A stretch of 64,000 nucleotides of DNA from Nitrospira sp. Its GTDB lineage: Bacteria > Nitrospirota > Nitrospiria > Nitrospirales > Nitrospiraceae. The translations under genes were made by a program, and so were the position numbers. Where the stretch lies: NCBI GenBank assembly GCA_037045225.1, contig JBAOHZ010000009.1, forward strand, positions 2,294,001 through 2,358,000, written 5' to 3'. How positions within the stretch are numbered: position 1 is the stretch's first letter; every line of letters begins with the position of its first letter. The notes beneath the pieces were generated by a model that ran no database searches, was not told where the DNA came from, and was given only the letters and a program-made list of their open reading frames with translations. Of this stretch, positions 23,825 to 33,003 are shown in pieces.

Positions 23825-24679
23825 ATGCCGGAACGTTCTCCCGCAGACTGGGCCCCGCTGCAGCAGTGGTGGCGCGCGATGGGATGTCGGCTGCACGTCG
23901 AAGATCGGGTCGAGGCGTTTTTTCGACGGGCGCTCGGGGTCAGTCAGGCGCTGACCGGTGTTGCGCAGGCCGGTGCTGAGGTTGAATACGTGCTCTTCGT
24001 GCTGGTGCGCTACTGGATCCCCGTCGTCTTACCACCCTCTGGTCGAGAACGGGCGTCCAAGAGCGATCCGGACTACTGGCTTGAATCTGAGCAGATCCTC
24101 AAAGCGGCCGCCGTACGGTTGCGCGAGCTCAAGCCGTTGATCGAATTGCTGACGGCGACGAATCCGTTGAGTGCCGGCAATCCTGACGACAGTCCGTCCC
24201 GAGCGCCGGTCGTCGAGGTCGAACTCGCCAACATGCTGCAAGGGATCGCTGAGTCGGCTGGGAGTTACGGCGGCCCGGATTACACCTCGGTCATCAAGAC
24301 CTTCGACCCGGTTCCTCTCCGGCAAACGCAGCCCTTCAAACATAACAAAAAGAACAGCGCCGAACTCTGGGTGGTCTTCCTGCTCCGCGAACATTTCCGG
24401 AGTCTTGGTCTCGGCAAGGATCGCTATTGGCCCCTTGTTGCAGGGCTCTGTGCCGCCGCTGGCATCAGCAATCCCAACGGGCAGCCGTACGGTCCGGACG
24501 AATTGAAATCCTGGTGGCAAAAGAATTGGCCGCGCACCTATACGCAGCTGGAGCAGACTCAAGCCGCGCCGGATCTCAGCGGAGCCGCCTACCAGCAGGA
24601 TTTTGAGTGGTTCGTGTCCTGGATCGAGTGGCAGCGGCAGCGGATCTCAGCCGGGTCAGGCGCGTCCGTGATGGATTGA
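23825..24679 (+). CDS. Hypothetical protein (284 aa)
   Basis: No family recognised. Trp-rich, soluble, with a hydrophobic stretch near residues 53-68 (VEYVLFVLVRYWIPVV). Near the C-terminus there is a compact region (KNSAELWVVFLLREHFRSLGL, GPDELKSWWQKNWP) that could be a helix bundle. GC-rich codon use like its neighbours supports a real gene. The start is the ATG at 23825; alternatives lie upstream without a Shine-Dalgarno. Convergent with the zinc-ribbon membrane gene. Confidence 0.55.
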   Translation: MPERSPADWAPLQQWWRAMGCRLHVEDRVEAFFRRALGVSQALTGVAQAGAEVEYVLFVLVRYWIPVVLPPSGRERASKSDPDYWLESEQILKAAAVRLRELKPLIELLTATNPLSAGNPDDSPSRAPVVEVELANMLQGIAESAGSYGGPDYTSVIKTFDPVPLRQTQPFKHNKKNSAELWVVFLLREHFRSLGLGKDRYWPLVAGLCAAAGISNPNGQPYGPDELKSWWQKNWPRTYTQLEQTQAAPDLSGAAYQQDFEWFVSWIEWQRQRISAGSGASVMD

Positions 24680-24693
24680 TCGTCGCGATTGAA

Positions 24694-25338
24694 TCAGACG
24701 CGGGTGGCGCTGGTGGGATGTGTCTTGGCCGGGGGCCCTTTGGGCCCGTCCGGCGTTCCGTCCTTGAACATGGCCACGACCAGGCCGATTTTCAAGACGA
24801 GTAGGCCGACGCCGACCCACACCACATACGGCTGCACGCCGCCCAATTCTCCCAACATCTGTTGTCTGGCCTCTCCACCAGTGGCCCGTTCGCCCTTGAT
24901 CTTGGCGAGCTGTTCCTTCGCATGCCAGTAGTAAATGTAGTTGGCGCTGGCAGCCGCAATGATGCGCCAGATGATGTCGGCGGAAAGGTCTTGGGTGATA
25001 TAGAACGCCATGGCCGGACCGATGGCATAGATCAGCGCATACACATACATCTTCCGGTAGAGGAACCAGAGGAAGGGCTCAAAGACGAAGGCCGGCCAGT
25101 GCCAGGTCAGGGCGAATTTCGGCCCAGACGGCCCGGTGAATTTCTTGAAGGTTTCCAGATAGCGATCGGCATTGGGGCCGATGAAGGCTTTCCAGAGTTC
25201 CGCGTCTGTCTGCGGTGAGGGCGCCGCGTCCGACGCGACTGCCGCTTCCTGGCTTTCGACGGCGAAGGCCCCGCCGCATTGGTGACAAAAGCGGGCATCG
25301 TCTCGATTTTCTTGTCGGCATTGTGAACAGGATTTCAT
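24694..25338 (-). CDS. Zinc-ribbon membrane protein (DUF2628-like)
   Basis: 214 residues. An N-terminal zinc ribbon (Cys4, 7, 18, 21 in CSQC and CHQC) is followed by an Ala-rich linker. A membrane domain follows, with FVFEPFLWFLYRKMYVYALIYAIG, typical of DUF2628 proteins, then two or three more hydrophobic segments and a final helix VVWVGVGLLVLKIGLVVAMF. The function of this family is unknown. A ggtgacc Shine-Dalgarno lies just upstream of the ATG on the minus strand. Confidence 0.72.
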   Translation of the reverse strand: MKSCSQCRQENRDDARFCHQCGGAFAVESQEAAVASDAAPSPQTDAELWKAFIGPNADRYLETFKKFTGPSGPKFALTWHWPAFVFEPFLWFLYRKMYVYALIYAIGPAMAFYITQDLSADIIWRIIAAASANYIYYWHAKEQLAKIKGERATGGEARQQMLGELGGVQPYVVWVGVGLLVLKIGLVVAMFKDGTPDGPKGPPAKTHPTSATRV

Positions 25339-25407
25339 AGGGTCACCTTATCCCATCCGCCGTCTCTTCCCGTCAAGGGAGGCCCCTGCCATCCGCAGGC
25401 GTCAAAC

Positions 25408-25475
25408 AGACCCCTGACCGCGCTGGGAGCTGCTGAGGGGTCTTCGTTCTGTTGCTTTCACCTGTCCCCTATGAT
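25408..25475 (+). promoter_or_regulatory. argD: Hairpin and probable promoter upstream of argD
   Basis: A perfect eight-base inverted repeat agacccct (25408-25415) / aggggtct (25436-25443) precedes a TATGAT -10 element at 25470-25475 (five of six consensus). The -35 is weak (TTCTGT, 17 bases away). Transcription would start near 25482, leaving a ~27-base leader. The hairpin could be an operator or a bidirectional terminator for the divergent gene. Inferred from sequence only. Confidence 0.4.
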
Positions 25476-25508
25476 AGCTTCGCCGCCTCACGATGGGAGA
25501 GGTGTGCC

Positions 25509-26717
25509 ATGCCGACGGGTGAGTTGCGGCTCAATGCCGAACAGTACTTGATGAACACCTACACGCGCCAGCCGATTTCGATCGTGCGGGGCCGTGGCTC
25601 GAAGGTCTACGACCTGGAAGGCCGGGAGTACATCGATTTTGTGGCCGGTATTGCGGTGAACCTCCTCGGTCATGGACATCCGGATCTGGTGCTGGCGGTC
25701 CAAAAGCAGGTGCAGCACCTGATCCATACATCGAACCTCTATTATACCGAGCCTCAGGTGCGGCTCGCCCAGACCCTGGTCGAGCATTCGTTTGCGCAGA
25801 AAGTCTTCTTCTGTAACAGTGGTGCGGAAGCGAACGAAGCGGCGATCAAACTGGCCCGCAAATATTCGTACGACAAGTATGGGGCCGATCGCTACGAAAT
25901 CATCACGATGAAAAACTCCTTTCACGGGCGCACCATGGCCACGTTGACCGCCACCGGTCAGGAGAAGGTTCAGAAAGGATTTGCCCCCCTGGTGCCGGGG
26001 TTTTCGTACGTGGCGTTTAACGATCTGTCGGAAGTCGAACGCGCGCTCACGCCGAAAACCGCCGCCGTCATGCTGGAGCCGATTCAGGCCGAAGGTGGGG
26101 TGCATGTGGCGGATCGTGGCTACATGCAGGGATTGCGGGACCTGTGCCGGGACCGGGATGTGCTCCTGATTTTTGATGAAGTGCAGACAGGTATGGGTCG
26201 GACAGGGACCCTCTTCTGTTATGAGCACTTCGGCATGCAACCGGACATTATGACCTTGGCGAAGGGGCTTGGCGGTGGAGTTCCGATCGGGGCTTGCCTG
26301 GCGACGGATACCGTGGCGCAGGCCTTTTCACCGGGGACCCATGCGTCGACCTTTGGCGGAAATCCTCTGGCCTGCGCGGCGGGGTTGGCGGTCCTACGCG
26401 TCCTGCTGGAGGGCAAGATCCTGGACCAGGGGCGGCGGATGGGGGAGGCGTTGGCCAAAGGACTCACCGTCCTGAAAGACCGCCATCGTTGCGTCAAGGA
26501 TGTGCGTGGGATCGGCCTCTTGCAGGGGATGGAACTGGATATCGATGGGAAAGCGGTGGTCGCCGATTGTCTGGCCCGCGGATTGTTGATCAATTGCGCC
26601 GGCGACCGGATCCTGCGGTTCGTTCCTCCACTCATCATCACGGAGCGTGAGATCGATCGCTTACTGGTCGCGCTCGCGCAGGTTTTTAGTCAGCGAACCA
26701 CATCAAGCCACCATTAA
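25509..26717 (+). CDS. argD: Acetylornithine aminotransferase
   Basis: PLP-dependent class-III aminotransferase making N-acetylornithine from the semialdehyde with glutamate. 402 residues. Motifs: YIDFVAGIAVNLLGH, FFCNSGAEANEAAIK, FHGRTMATL, IFDEVQTGMGRTG and the PLP lysine in TLAKGLGGGVPIGA. ATG 25509 follows gggagagg. It is the first gene of the arg-lys cluster. The same enzyme can act on succinyl-diaminopimelate in some bacteria, but here a separate dapL exists. Confidence 0.95.
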   Translation: MPTGELRLNAEQYLMNTYTRQPISIVRGRGSKVYDLEGREYIDFVAGIAVNLLGHGHPDLVLAVQKQVQHLIHTSNLYYTEPQVRLAQTLVEHSFAQKVFFCNSGAEANEAAIKLARKYSYDKYGADRYEIITMKNSFHGRTMATLTATGQEKVQKGFAPLVPGFSYVAFNDLSEVERALTPKTAAVMLEPIQAEGGVHVADRGYMQGLRDLCRDRDVLLIFDEVQTGMGRTGTLFCYEHFGMQPDIMTLAKGLGGGVPIGACLATDTVAQAFSPGTHASTFGGNPLACAAGLAVLRVLLEGKILDQGRRMGEALAKGLTVLKDRHRCVKDVRGIGLLQGMELDIDGKAVVADCLARGLLINCAGDRILRFVPPLIITEREIDRLLVALAQVFSQRTTSSHH

Positions 26718-26733
26718 TTACGTAGGGGCGCGT

Positions 26734-27714
26734 ATGTCGCGGCGTCCGCATCGGTCACCCTCCCGGGCCGGTCTCGGGAAAGATTTTCTGGAACTGCTCT
26801 CGATCCCCGTTGCAGAGCTGACGGGTTTGTTGCGCCTGGCCGCGCAGTTGAAAGTGAAGCAGCGCCGCGGTGTGCCCCATCCCCTGTTGCAGGGCCGCAT
26901 GCTGGGCCTGCTCTTTCAGAAGCCCTCGACCCGGACGCGCGTGTCGTTTGAGGCGGGGATGAATCAGCTTGGGGGGCAGGCCATGGTGTTGCCGATGGGC
27001 GACATCCAGCTGTCGCGAGGAGAGAGTGTCGCCGACACGGCGCATGTCCTGTCACGGTACCTCGACGCCATCGTCGTGCGCACCTTTGACCATGCCATCG
27101 CCGAAGAGTGGGCTCGCGAAGCGACCATTCCCATCATCAATGGTCTCACCGATTTGAATCACCCCTGTCAGGCCCTCTCCGACCTGTTGACCATTCAGGA
27201 AAAGAAGCGGCGGCTGAAAGGTCTCAAGATCGCGTATGTCGGCGACGGTAACAACGTGACGAATTCGCTGATCGAGGCCGCGGCAAAGATGGGGATGACG
27301 ATTACCGTGGGTTGCCCGCCCGGGTATCAGCCGGATCGGGGCATTGTGGATCGAGCGCGGGACGAAGCGCGGCAGACTGGGGCCGTGATTGAAATCGGCG
27401 CGGACCCGTTCGTGGCGGTGAAGGATGCCGACGTGGTCTATACCGATGTCTGGATCAGCATGGGCCAAGAGCGTCAACAGGCCAAACGTCTGAAGATCCT
27501 CGCGCCCTATCAGTTGAATGCTCGATTATTGAAATGCGCGAAGCCGGATGCGCTGGTCATGCATTGTCTGCCCGCGCATCGCGGTGAGGAAATCAGTGCC
27601 GAGGTGTTGGATGGACCGCAGTCGGTCGTCTTTGATCAAGCCGAGAACCGATTGCATATGCAGAAGGCCATTTTGGTCAGGCTCCTCGGAAAGAAACCTG
27701 CGCGGAAACCGTAA
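26734..27714 (+). CDS. argF: Ornithine carbamoyltransferase
   Basis: Condenses ornithine with carbamoyl phosphate to citrulline. Carbamoyl-phosphate motif KPSTRTRVSFEAGM, HPCQAL, ornithine-binding DVWISMGQE (the SMG loop) and HCLPAHRGEE are all present. 326 residues from ATG 26734, after tagggg; a longer frame back to 26647 runs through the argD end and is rejected. The N-terminus carries an unusual ~20-residue basic extension (RRPHRSPSRAG) before the conserved FLELLSIP. Confidence 0.95.
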   Translation: MSRRPHRSPSRAGLGKDFLELLSIPVAELTGLLRLAAQLKVKQRRGVPHPLLQGRMLGLLFQKPSTRTRVSFEAGMNQLGGQAMVLPMGDIQLSRGESVADTAHVLSRYLDAIVVRTFDHAIAEEWAREATIPIINGLTDLNHPCQALSDLLTIQEKKRRLKGLKIAYVGDGNNVTNSLIEAAAKMGMTITVGCPPGYQPDRGIVDRARDEARQTGAVIEIGADPFVAVKDADVVYTDVWISMGQERQQAKRLKILAPYQLNARLLKCAKPDALVMHCLPAHRGEEISAEVLDGPQSVVFDQAENRLHMQKAILVRLLGKKPARKP

Positions 27715-27729
27715 GTGAAAGGGAGTCGT

Positions 27730-28947
27730 ATGAGTCGGTCATCGTATAAGAAAGTGGTATTGGCCTATTCGGGAGGTTTGGACACGTCGGTTATTCTGAA
27801 GTGGCTGGAAGAGGTGTATGGCTGCGAGGTCGTGGCGTTTTGCGCCGACCTGGGGCAGGGCGAAGATCTGAAGGCGATCAAGAAGAAGGCCCAGTCCTTC
27901 GGGGTGAAGAAAGTCTATGTGGAGGATCTTCGTGAGGTCTTCGTCAAGGACCATGTGTTCCCCATGTTGCGCGGGAATGCGATCTATGAAGGCAGCTACC
28001 TGCTGGGCACGTCGATTGCCCGCCCGCTGATCGCGCGGCGTCAGATTGAAATTGCCGCCAATGAAGGGGCTGAGGCGGTGTGTCACGGCGCAACCGGCAA
28101 GGGCAACGATCAGGTCCGCTTTGAGTTGACCTACATGGCCCTGCATCCGCAAATTAAGATCATTGCGCCCTGGCGGGAATGGACCATGCGCTCGCGCCGT
28201 GAGTTGATCGAGTATGCGGAAAAACACGGCATTCCGGTTACTGCGACGAAGGCGAAGCCGTACAGCATGGACATGAACCTGTTCCACACGAGTTATGAGG
28301 GCGGCATTCTGGAAGATCCGTGGAAGGCCCCGCCGGAGGAGATTTTCGTCATGTCGGTCTCGCCGGAGCGGGCGCCGAATAAGGCCCTGGAAGTCGAGAT
28401 CGACTATGTGGCGGGCAATCCGGTGGCGGTGGACGGCAAGAAGATGAGCCCGGCAACTTTGTTGGCCCATCTCAACAAATTAGGCGGCGCGCACGGCGTC
28501 GGTCGTGTCGATCTGGTCGAAAACCGTTATGTCGGAATGAAATCCCGCGGGGTGTATGAAACGCCGGGGGGCACGATTCTCCATGTAGCCCATCGGGGCT
28601 TGGAGTCCCTCACGATGGATCGGGAAGTGTTGCATCTGCGGGATAGCCTGATTCCCCGCTATGCCGAGCTGATCTATTGCGGATATTGGTATGCGCCGGA
28701 GCGAGAAATGCTTCAGGTGGCGCTCGATGAAGCGCAGCGAGATGTGACGGGTACCGTTCGAGTGAAGCTCTACAAAGGGAGCTGTACGGTGGTAGGGCGG
28801 AAGTCTCCGCGCTCGCTGTATCGTCTGGATATGGCCACGTTCGAAGAGGATGATGTGTATCAGCAGAAGGATGCCGAGGGGTTCATTCGCTTGAACGCGC
28901 TCCGGTTGGCGATTCGGTCCCAGCGGAAGAAGAGGTCGACGCGGTAA
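27730..28947 (+). CDS. argG: Argininosuccinate synthase
   Basis: ATP-dependent ligation of citrulline and aspartate. The P-loop AYSGGLDTS is at the N-terminus. HGATGKGNDQVRFE and YSMDMNLFHTSYEGGILEDP follow. 405 residues. ATG 27730 is chosen because aagggagtc lies immediately upstream; the in-frame ATG at 27715 overlaps that site. Its stop overlaps the argH start (TAATG), indicating coupled translation. Confidence 0.97.
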   Translation: MSRSSYKKVVLAYSGGLDTSVILKWLEEVYGCEVVAFCADLGQGEDLKAIKKKAQSFGVKKVYVEDLREVFVKDHVFPMLRGNAIYEGSYLLGTSIARPLIARRQIEIAANEGAEAVCHGATGKGNDQVRFELTYMALHPQIKIIAPWREWTMRSRRELIEYAEKHGIPVTATKAKPYSMDMNLFHTSYEGGILEDPWKAPPEEIFVMSVSPERAPNKALEVEIDYVAGNPVAVDGKKMSPATLLAHLNKLGGAHGVGRVDLVENRYVGMKSRGVYETPGGTILHVAHRGLESLTMDREVLHLRDSLIPRYAELIYCGYWYAPEREMLQVALDEAQRDVTGTVRVKLYKGSCTVVGRKSPRSLYRLDMATFEEDDVYQQKDAEGFIRLNALRLAIRSQRKKRSTR

Positions 28948-30401
28948 TGGCGAAATCCCACCCTGCCAGTGCGCGTGCCCAGAAGTCTGTCGCTGCGCCG
29001 AAACGGCCCGGTCGCGCGTTGCCCAAAGGCAAGGCCTGGGGCGGTCGATTCGTTGAACAAACTGACCGTCTGGTCGAGCAATTCACCTCTTCGCTGGCCT
29101 ACGATCGACGGCTCTATCCGTACGATATCCAAGGCAGTATCGCGCACTGTAGGACGCTTGAACGGGCGAAGGTGCTCACGGCCCGTGAGTCGGCGCAGCT
29201 AGTGCGGGGACTGCAGTTCGTGAAGGTGGAGTTGGATGGGGGGCGTTTTCCCTTCTCGCCGCAGGACGAAGACATTCATATGGCGATCGAGCGCCGGTTG
29301 ACTGAGTTGATCGGCCCGTTGGGCGGAAAGCTGCATACGGGCCGAAGCCGCAACGATCAGGTGGCTCTGGATCTGCGCCTCTTTTTACGGGACGTGCTCT
29401 CGACGCTGATTGATCAACTGCAGGAATTCCGGCGGGTCCTGGTGGGGCAAGCGCGGGCGCATATGGATGTTGTGATGCCGGGATATACGCACTTGCAACG
29501 GGCTCAGCCGGTACTGTTGGCGCATCACTTCCTGGCCTATGTCGAAATGTTTGGGCGAGACCGGGGACGTCTCCACGATTGCCGGGAACGGCTGAATGTC
29601 ATGCCGCTGGGGTCGGGCGCTTTGGCAGGGTCGAACTATCCCGTTGACCGACGCTATACGGCCGCACTTCTGGAGTTTCCGGCGGTGACACAGAATAGCC
29701 TCGATGCCGTGTCGGACCGTGATGCGGTGGTGGAGACGCTCAGTGCCTTGTCGCTCATCATGATGCACCTTTCGCGCTTGAGCGAAGAATTGATTCTCTG
29801 GGCGTCGCAGGAGTTTCGCTACGTGGACCTGCCGGATACGTTCTGTACCGGCAGCAGCATGATGCCGCAAAAAAAGAATCCGGATGTGCCTGAATTGGTG
29901 CGCGGGAAAACGGGACGGGTCTATGGTCACTTGATGGGGACCCTGACGCTTCTGAAGGGATTGCCGTTGAGTTACAACCGCGATCTTCAAGAAGATAAAG
30001 AGGCGCTCTTCGATGCGGTGGATACCACGGGGCAATCGCTGGTGCTGTGTACGGAGTTGATGCGCCGGCTGGTTGTGAACAAGACCGTCTTGGCTGAAGC
30101 GGCCGAGGGGGGCGGAATGCTGGCGACGGAGTTGGCGGATTACCTCGTCACCAAAGGGGTTCCGTTCCGGGAGGCCCATTCCATTACCGGACAGATTGTG
30201 CGATTCTCCCTCGAGCAGCATCAACCTCTTCAGCGGTTGACCCTGAAAGACTTGCGCGGTTTCTCCACCCGTTTCGCGCAGGACGCCTTGAGTTGCCTCA
30301 CGGTGAAGGGCGCCATTGATCGGAAGGGGCAGATCGGTGGCACGGCGACAGGGCGTGTGGAGGCTCGGATCAAGGAGCTTGAGAAGGCGTTGAAGGGATG
30401 A
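28947..30401 (+). CDS. argH: Argininosuccinate lyase
   Basis: Splits argininosuccinate into arginine and fumarate, the last step of the pathway. The fumarase/aspartase-superfamily signature GSSMMPQKKNPD is present, as are HTGRSRNDQVALDLRLFLRD and YTHLQRAQPVLLAHH. 484 residues; the ~30-residue Lys/Arg-rich N-terminal extension (KSHPASARAQKSVAAPKR) exceeds the family norm. Its stop overlaps the start of the next gene by four bases (ATGA). Confidence 0.96.
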   Translation: MAKSHPASARAQKSVAAPKRPGRALPKGKAWGGRFVEQTDRLVEQFTSSLAYDRRLYPYDIQGSIAHCRTLERAKVLTARESAQLVRGLQFVKVELDGGRFPFSPQDEDIHMAIERRLTELIGPLGGKLHTGRSRNDQVALDLRLFLRDVLSTLIDQLQEFRRVLVGQARAHMDVVMPGYTHLQRAQPVLLAHHFLAYVEMFGRDRGRLHDCRERLNVMPLGSGALAGSNYPVDRRYTAALLEFPAVTQNSLDAVSDRDAVVETLSALSLIMMHLSRLSEELILWASQEFRYVDLPDTFCTGSSMMPQKKNPDVPELVRGKTGRVYGHLMGTLTLLKGLPLSYNRDLQEDKEALFDAVDTTGQSLVLCTELMRRLVVNKTVLAEAAEGGGMLATELADYLVTKGVPFREAHSITGQIVRFSLEQHQPLQRLTLKDLRGFSTRFAQDALSCLTVKGAIDRKGQIGGTATGRVEARIKELEKALKG

Positions 30402-30700
30402 GGCTCGTCAGGGCTTGGGGCCCGGGAGTCGGTGGGGGGGCGGTCGGTGCGGTGTGGATTGTGCTGGGCTTGGGCGGATGTGGGGTGCTCGGCCCACCGG
30501 TTCCGCCTGAAAATGTCGGTGTGGCACCGGTGATCGAGCGGCAGTTAAGGCGAGAGGGATTGCTGGCCCCTGGCGCGAATGTGTGGGGATCGGCGTCTAG
30601 GCCCAGCGCTCCGAGTTCGGTGATCGTTGAAGAAGCACTGACCCCGTCTGAACCGGATCCATTACCGACTCCACCGATAAGGATGATGGGCACCCGATAG
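30398..30700 (+). CDS. Small lipoprotein, LptM-like
   Basis: 100 residues. A short hydrophobic signal ends in LGLGGCGVLGPPVPP. Lipobox Cys28 followed by G-x-x-GP-x-x-P resembles LptM (YifL), the small lipoprotein that helps LptD mature and whose gene is commonly next to lysA, as here. The remainder is Pro/Ser-rich and disordered. ATG 30398 overlaps the argH stop. The LptM match is short, so the name is tentative. Confidence 0.55.
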   Translation: MRLVRAWGPGVGGGAVGAVWIVLGLGGCGVLGPPVPPENVGVAPVIERQLRREGLLAPGANVWGSASRPSAPSSVIVEEALTPSEPDPLPTPPIRMMGTR

Positions 30701-30802
30701 GAGCTGTACGAAGTTGCGGCCGCGGTGCCGGCCCCTTGACGGGACGGTTATTGGACGGGCTTTCCGGGGCAGGTGTAGAATTGTTGATTGAGGATGACCA
30801 CC

Positions 30803-32065
30803 ATGAATGACTTTCAGTATCGGGAAGGGGAGCTCTATTGCGAGGACGTGCCGCTCTCGCGCATTGCCAAGGAGGTCGGCACTCCTTGTTATGTGTATAG
30901 CCACCACACGCTCGTCCGGCACTTCCGTGTCTATGATAGTGCCTTTCAGAACATTCCTCACATTGTCGCCTTTGCTATGAAGTCCAATTCCAATCTGGCG
31001 GTGCTTCGCCTGATGGCCAAGGAAGGCAGCGGCGTCGATATCGTGTCAGGCGGAGAACTCTTTCGCGCATTGCAGGCAGGGGTGTCTCCCAACAAGATCG
31101 TCTTCGCCGGGGTCGGAAAAAAACCGGATGAAATTCGTGATGCCTTGAAGGCGGATATTCTGATGTTCAACGTTGAGTCCCCCGCGGAGTTGCAGGCGAT
31201 CAACGAGGTGGCGGCGTCGATGGGTGTGAAGGCCCGGGTGGCCCTGCGCATCAATCCCGACATCGATCCCAAAACCCATCCCTACATTTCAACCGGCTTA
31301 AAGAAGAGCAAATTCGGGATTGCGGCGGATCGTGCCATCGAAGAGTTTAAGATTGCGGCAGCGTTCGGCCACATCGAGGTGGTGGGTTTGCATGCCCACA
31401 TCGGGTCTCAGTTGACGCAAGTCGCGCCCTTCGTCGAGTCGCTGAAGAAAGTATTGACGATGGTGCAAACCCTGGCGGAGGAAGGTATTCCGATTCGTTA
31501 TCTGAACATCGGTGGTGGCCTGGGGATTACGTATTCCGATGAAACCCCTCCGGAACCCAAAGACTTGGCCGAGGCGATCTTTCCGCTCGTGCGCGATTTG
31601 AAATGTGTCCTGATCATGGAGCCTGGCCGTGTCATTGTGGGGAATGCCGGCGTACTGCTTACGAAGGTGTTGTACACGAAGGACGGCGAAACCAAACGGT
31701 TTTTGATCGTGGATGCGGCAATGAACGATCTGATTCGCCCCAGCCTGTATGATGCGCATCACGATATCCGGCCGGTATTCGAGAGCGTGGCGCGTGCAGC
31801 CAAGAGGACGGTGGACGTCGTCGGGCCTGTGTGTGAATCAGGCGATTTTCTGGCCAAAGACCGCGTGATGCCGGAGATGAATGCCGGAGACCTCATGGCC
31901 GTGATGAGTGCAGGTGCCTACGGGTTTGTCATGTCCTCAAACTACAATTCGCGGCCTCGCGTGCCGGAGGTTTTGGTTCACGAGGGGCAGATCCACGTGA
32001 TTCGTGCACGGGAGAGTTACGAGGACTTGGTTCGAGGGGAGCGGGTTCCCGCATTTCTCGCGTAG
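30803..32065 (+). CDS. lysA: Diaminopimelate decarboxylase
   Basis: Final step of lysine synthesis, decarboxylating meso-diaminopimelate with PLP. AFAMKSNSNLAVLRLM holds the PLP lysine, HIGSQL and NIGGGLGITY follow, and CESGDFLAKDR and GAYGFVMSSNYNSRPR form the C-terminal active site. 420 residues from ATG 30803; ttgagg lies ten bases before it, whereas the nearer ATG 30794 touches it. Confidence 0.96.
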   Translation: MNDFQYREGELYCEDVPLSRIAKEVGTPCYVYSHHTLVRHFRVYDSAFQNIPHIVAFAMKSNSNLAVLRLMAKEGSGVDIVSGGELFRALQAGVSPNKIVFAGVGKKPDEIRDALKADILMFNVESPAELQAINEVAASMGVKARVALRINPDIDPKTHPYISTGLKKSKFGIAADRAIEEFKIAAAFGHIEVVGLHAHIGSQLTQVAPFVESLKKVLTMVQTLAEEGIPIRYLNIGGGLGITYSDETPPEPKDLAEAIFPLVRDLKCVLIMEPGRVIVGNAGVLLTKVLYTKDGETKRFLIVDAAMNDLIRPSLYDAHHDIRPVFESVARAAKRTVDVVGPVCESGDFLAKDRVMPEMNAGDLMAVMSAGAYGFVMSSNYNSRPRVPEVLVHEGQIHVIRARESYEDLVRGERVPAFLA

Positions 32066-32101
32066 CCCATCGTATGTACTGACTTTCTTATGGAGCGTCC
32101 C

Positions 32102-32974
32102 ATGTTTGCAGGATCTTTGATCGCTATCGTGACGCCGTTTAGGCACGGTAAGCTGGATGAAAAAGCCTTCGGTGACCTCATCGAATGGCAGATCACCAGC
32201 GGGACGCATGGAATTGTCCCCTGCGGCACCACCGGTGAGTCCGCCACCTTGACCCATGCCGAACATGATCGTGTGGTGGCTTTTACGGTTGAAGTCGCCA
32301 GGCGGCGGGTTCCGGTCATCGCGGGGACGGGATCCAATAGTACCGAAGAGGCCATCGCGCTGACGAAGCACGCGAAGGCGGCCGGGGCCGATGGCGCGCT
32401 GCTGATCACGCCGTATTATAATAAGCCGACGCAAGAGGGGTTGTTCCTGCACTATAGGGCAGTCGCAGACGCGGTCGATCTTCCCCTTGTGCTGTACAAT
32501 ATTCCGGGGCGAACCGGCGTGAATATGATGCCGAGCACCGTGGCTCGACTCACGAGCTGTCGAACCATCGTTGCTATTAAAGAGGGCAGCGGATCGGTTC
32601 AGCAGGCTTCTGAAATCATCCGACTCTGCGGAGAGCGCCTCACTGTCTTGGCCGGAGATGATGCCTTGACCTTGCCGATGATGGCGGTGGGTGGCAAGGG
32701 GGTCATTACGGTGACAGCCAATATTGTCCCACGCGAGATGGCTCAGTTGGTCAATGAGTTTCTTGCCGGAAGACTAGATGCCGCGCGGGCGATGCATTAT
32801 CGGCTCTATCCGCTGTTTACGGCCCTGTTCTATGAAACCAATCCCATTCCTGTGAAAGAAGCGCTGTATATGATGGGCAAGATCGACCGCGAGATACGGC
32901 TACCGCTGTGTTCGATGGGGTCTGACAATCGAGAACAACTTCTGCATGTGATGAAAGAAGCCGGGCTGGTATAG
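32102..32974 (+). CDS. dapA: 4-hydroxy-tetrahydrodipicolinate synthase
   Basis: Condenses pyruvate and aspartate semialdehyde. CGTTGESATL, ITPYYNKPTQEGLFLHY with the catalytic Tyr, LYNIPGRTGVNM and the Schiff-base lysine in VAIKEGSGS all fit. 290 residues from ATG 32102, which gives the standard MFAGSLIAIVTPF N-terminus; the ATG at 32090 contributes to its Shine-Dalgarno (tggag). Confidence 0.96.
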   Translation: MFAGSLIAIVTPFRHGKLDEKAFGDLIEWQITSGTHGIVPCGTTGESATLTHAEHDRVVAFTVEVARRRVPVIAGTGSNSTEEAIALTKHAKAAGADGALLITPYYNKPTQEGLFLHYRAVADAVDLPLVLYNIPGRTGVNMMPSTVARLTSCRTIVAIKEGSGSVQQASEIIRLCGERLTVLAGDDALTLPMMAVGGKGVITVTANIVPREMAQLVNEFLAGRLDAARAMHYRLYPLFTALFYETNPIPVKEALYMMGKIDREIRLPLCSMGSDNREQLLHVMKEAGLV

Positions 32975-33003
32975 CGGGCCCGTTGCGGGTGAAGGTTGCT
33001 GTC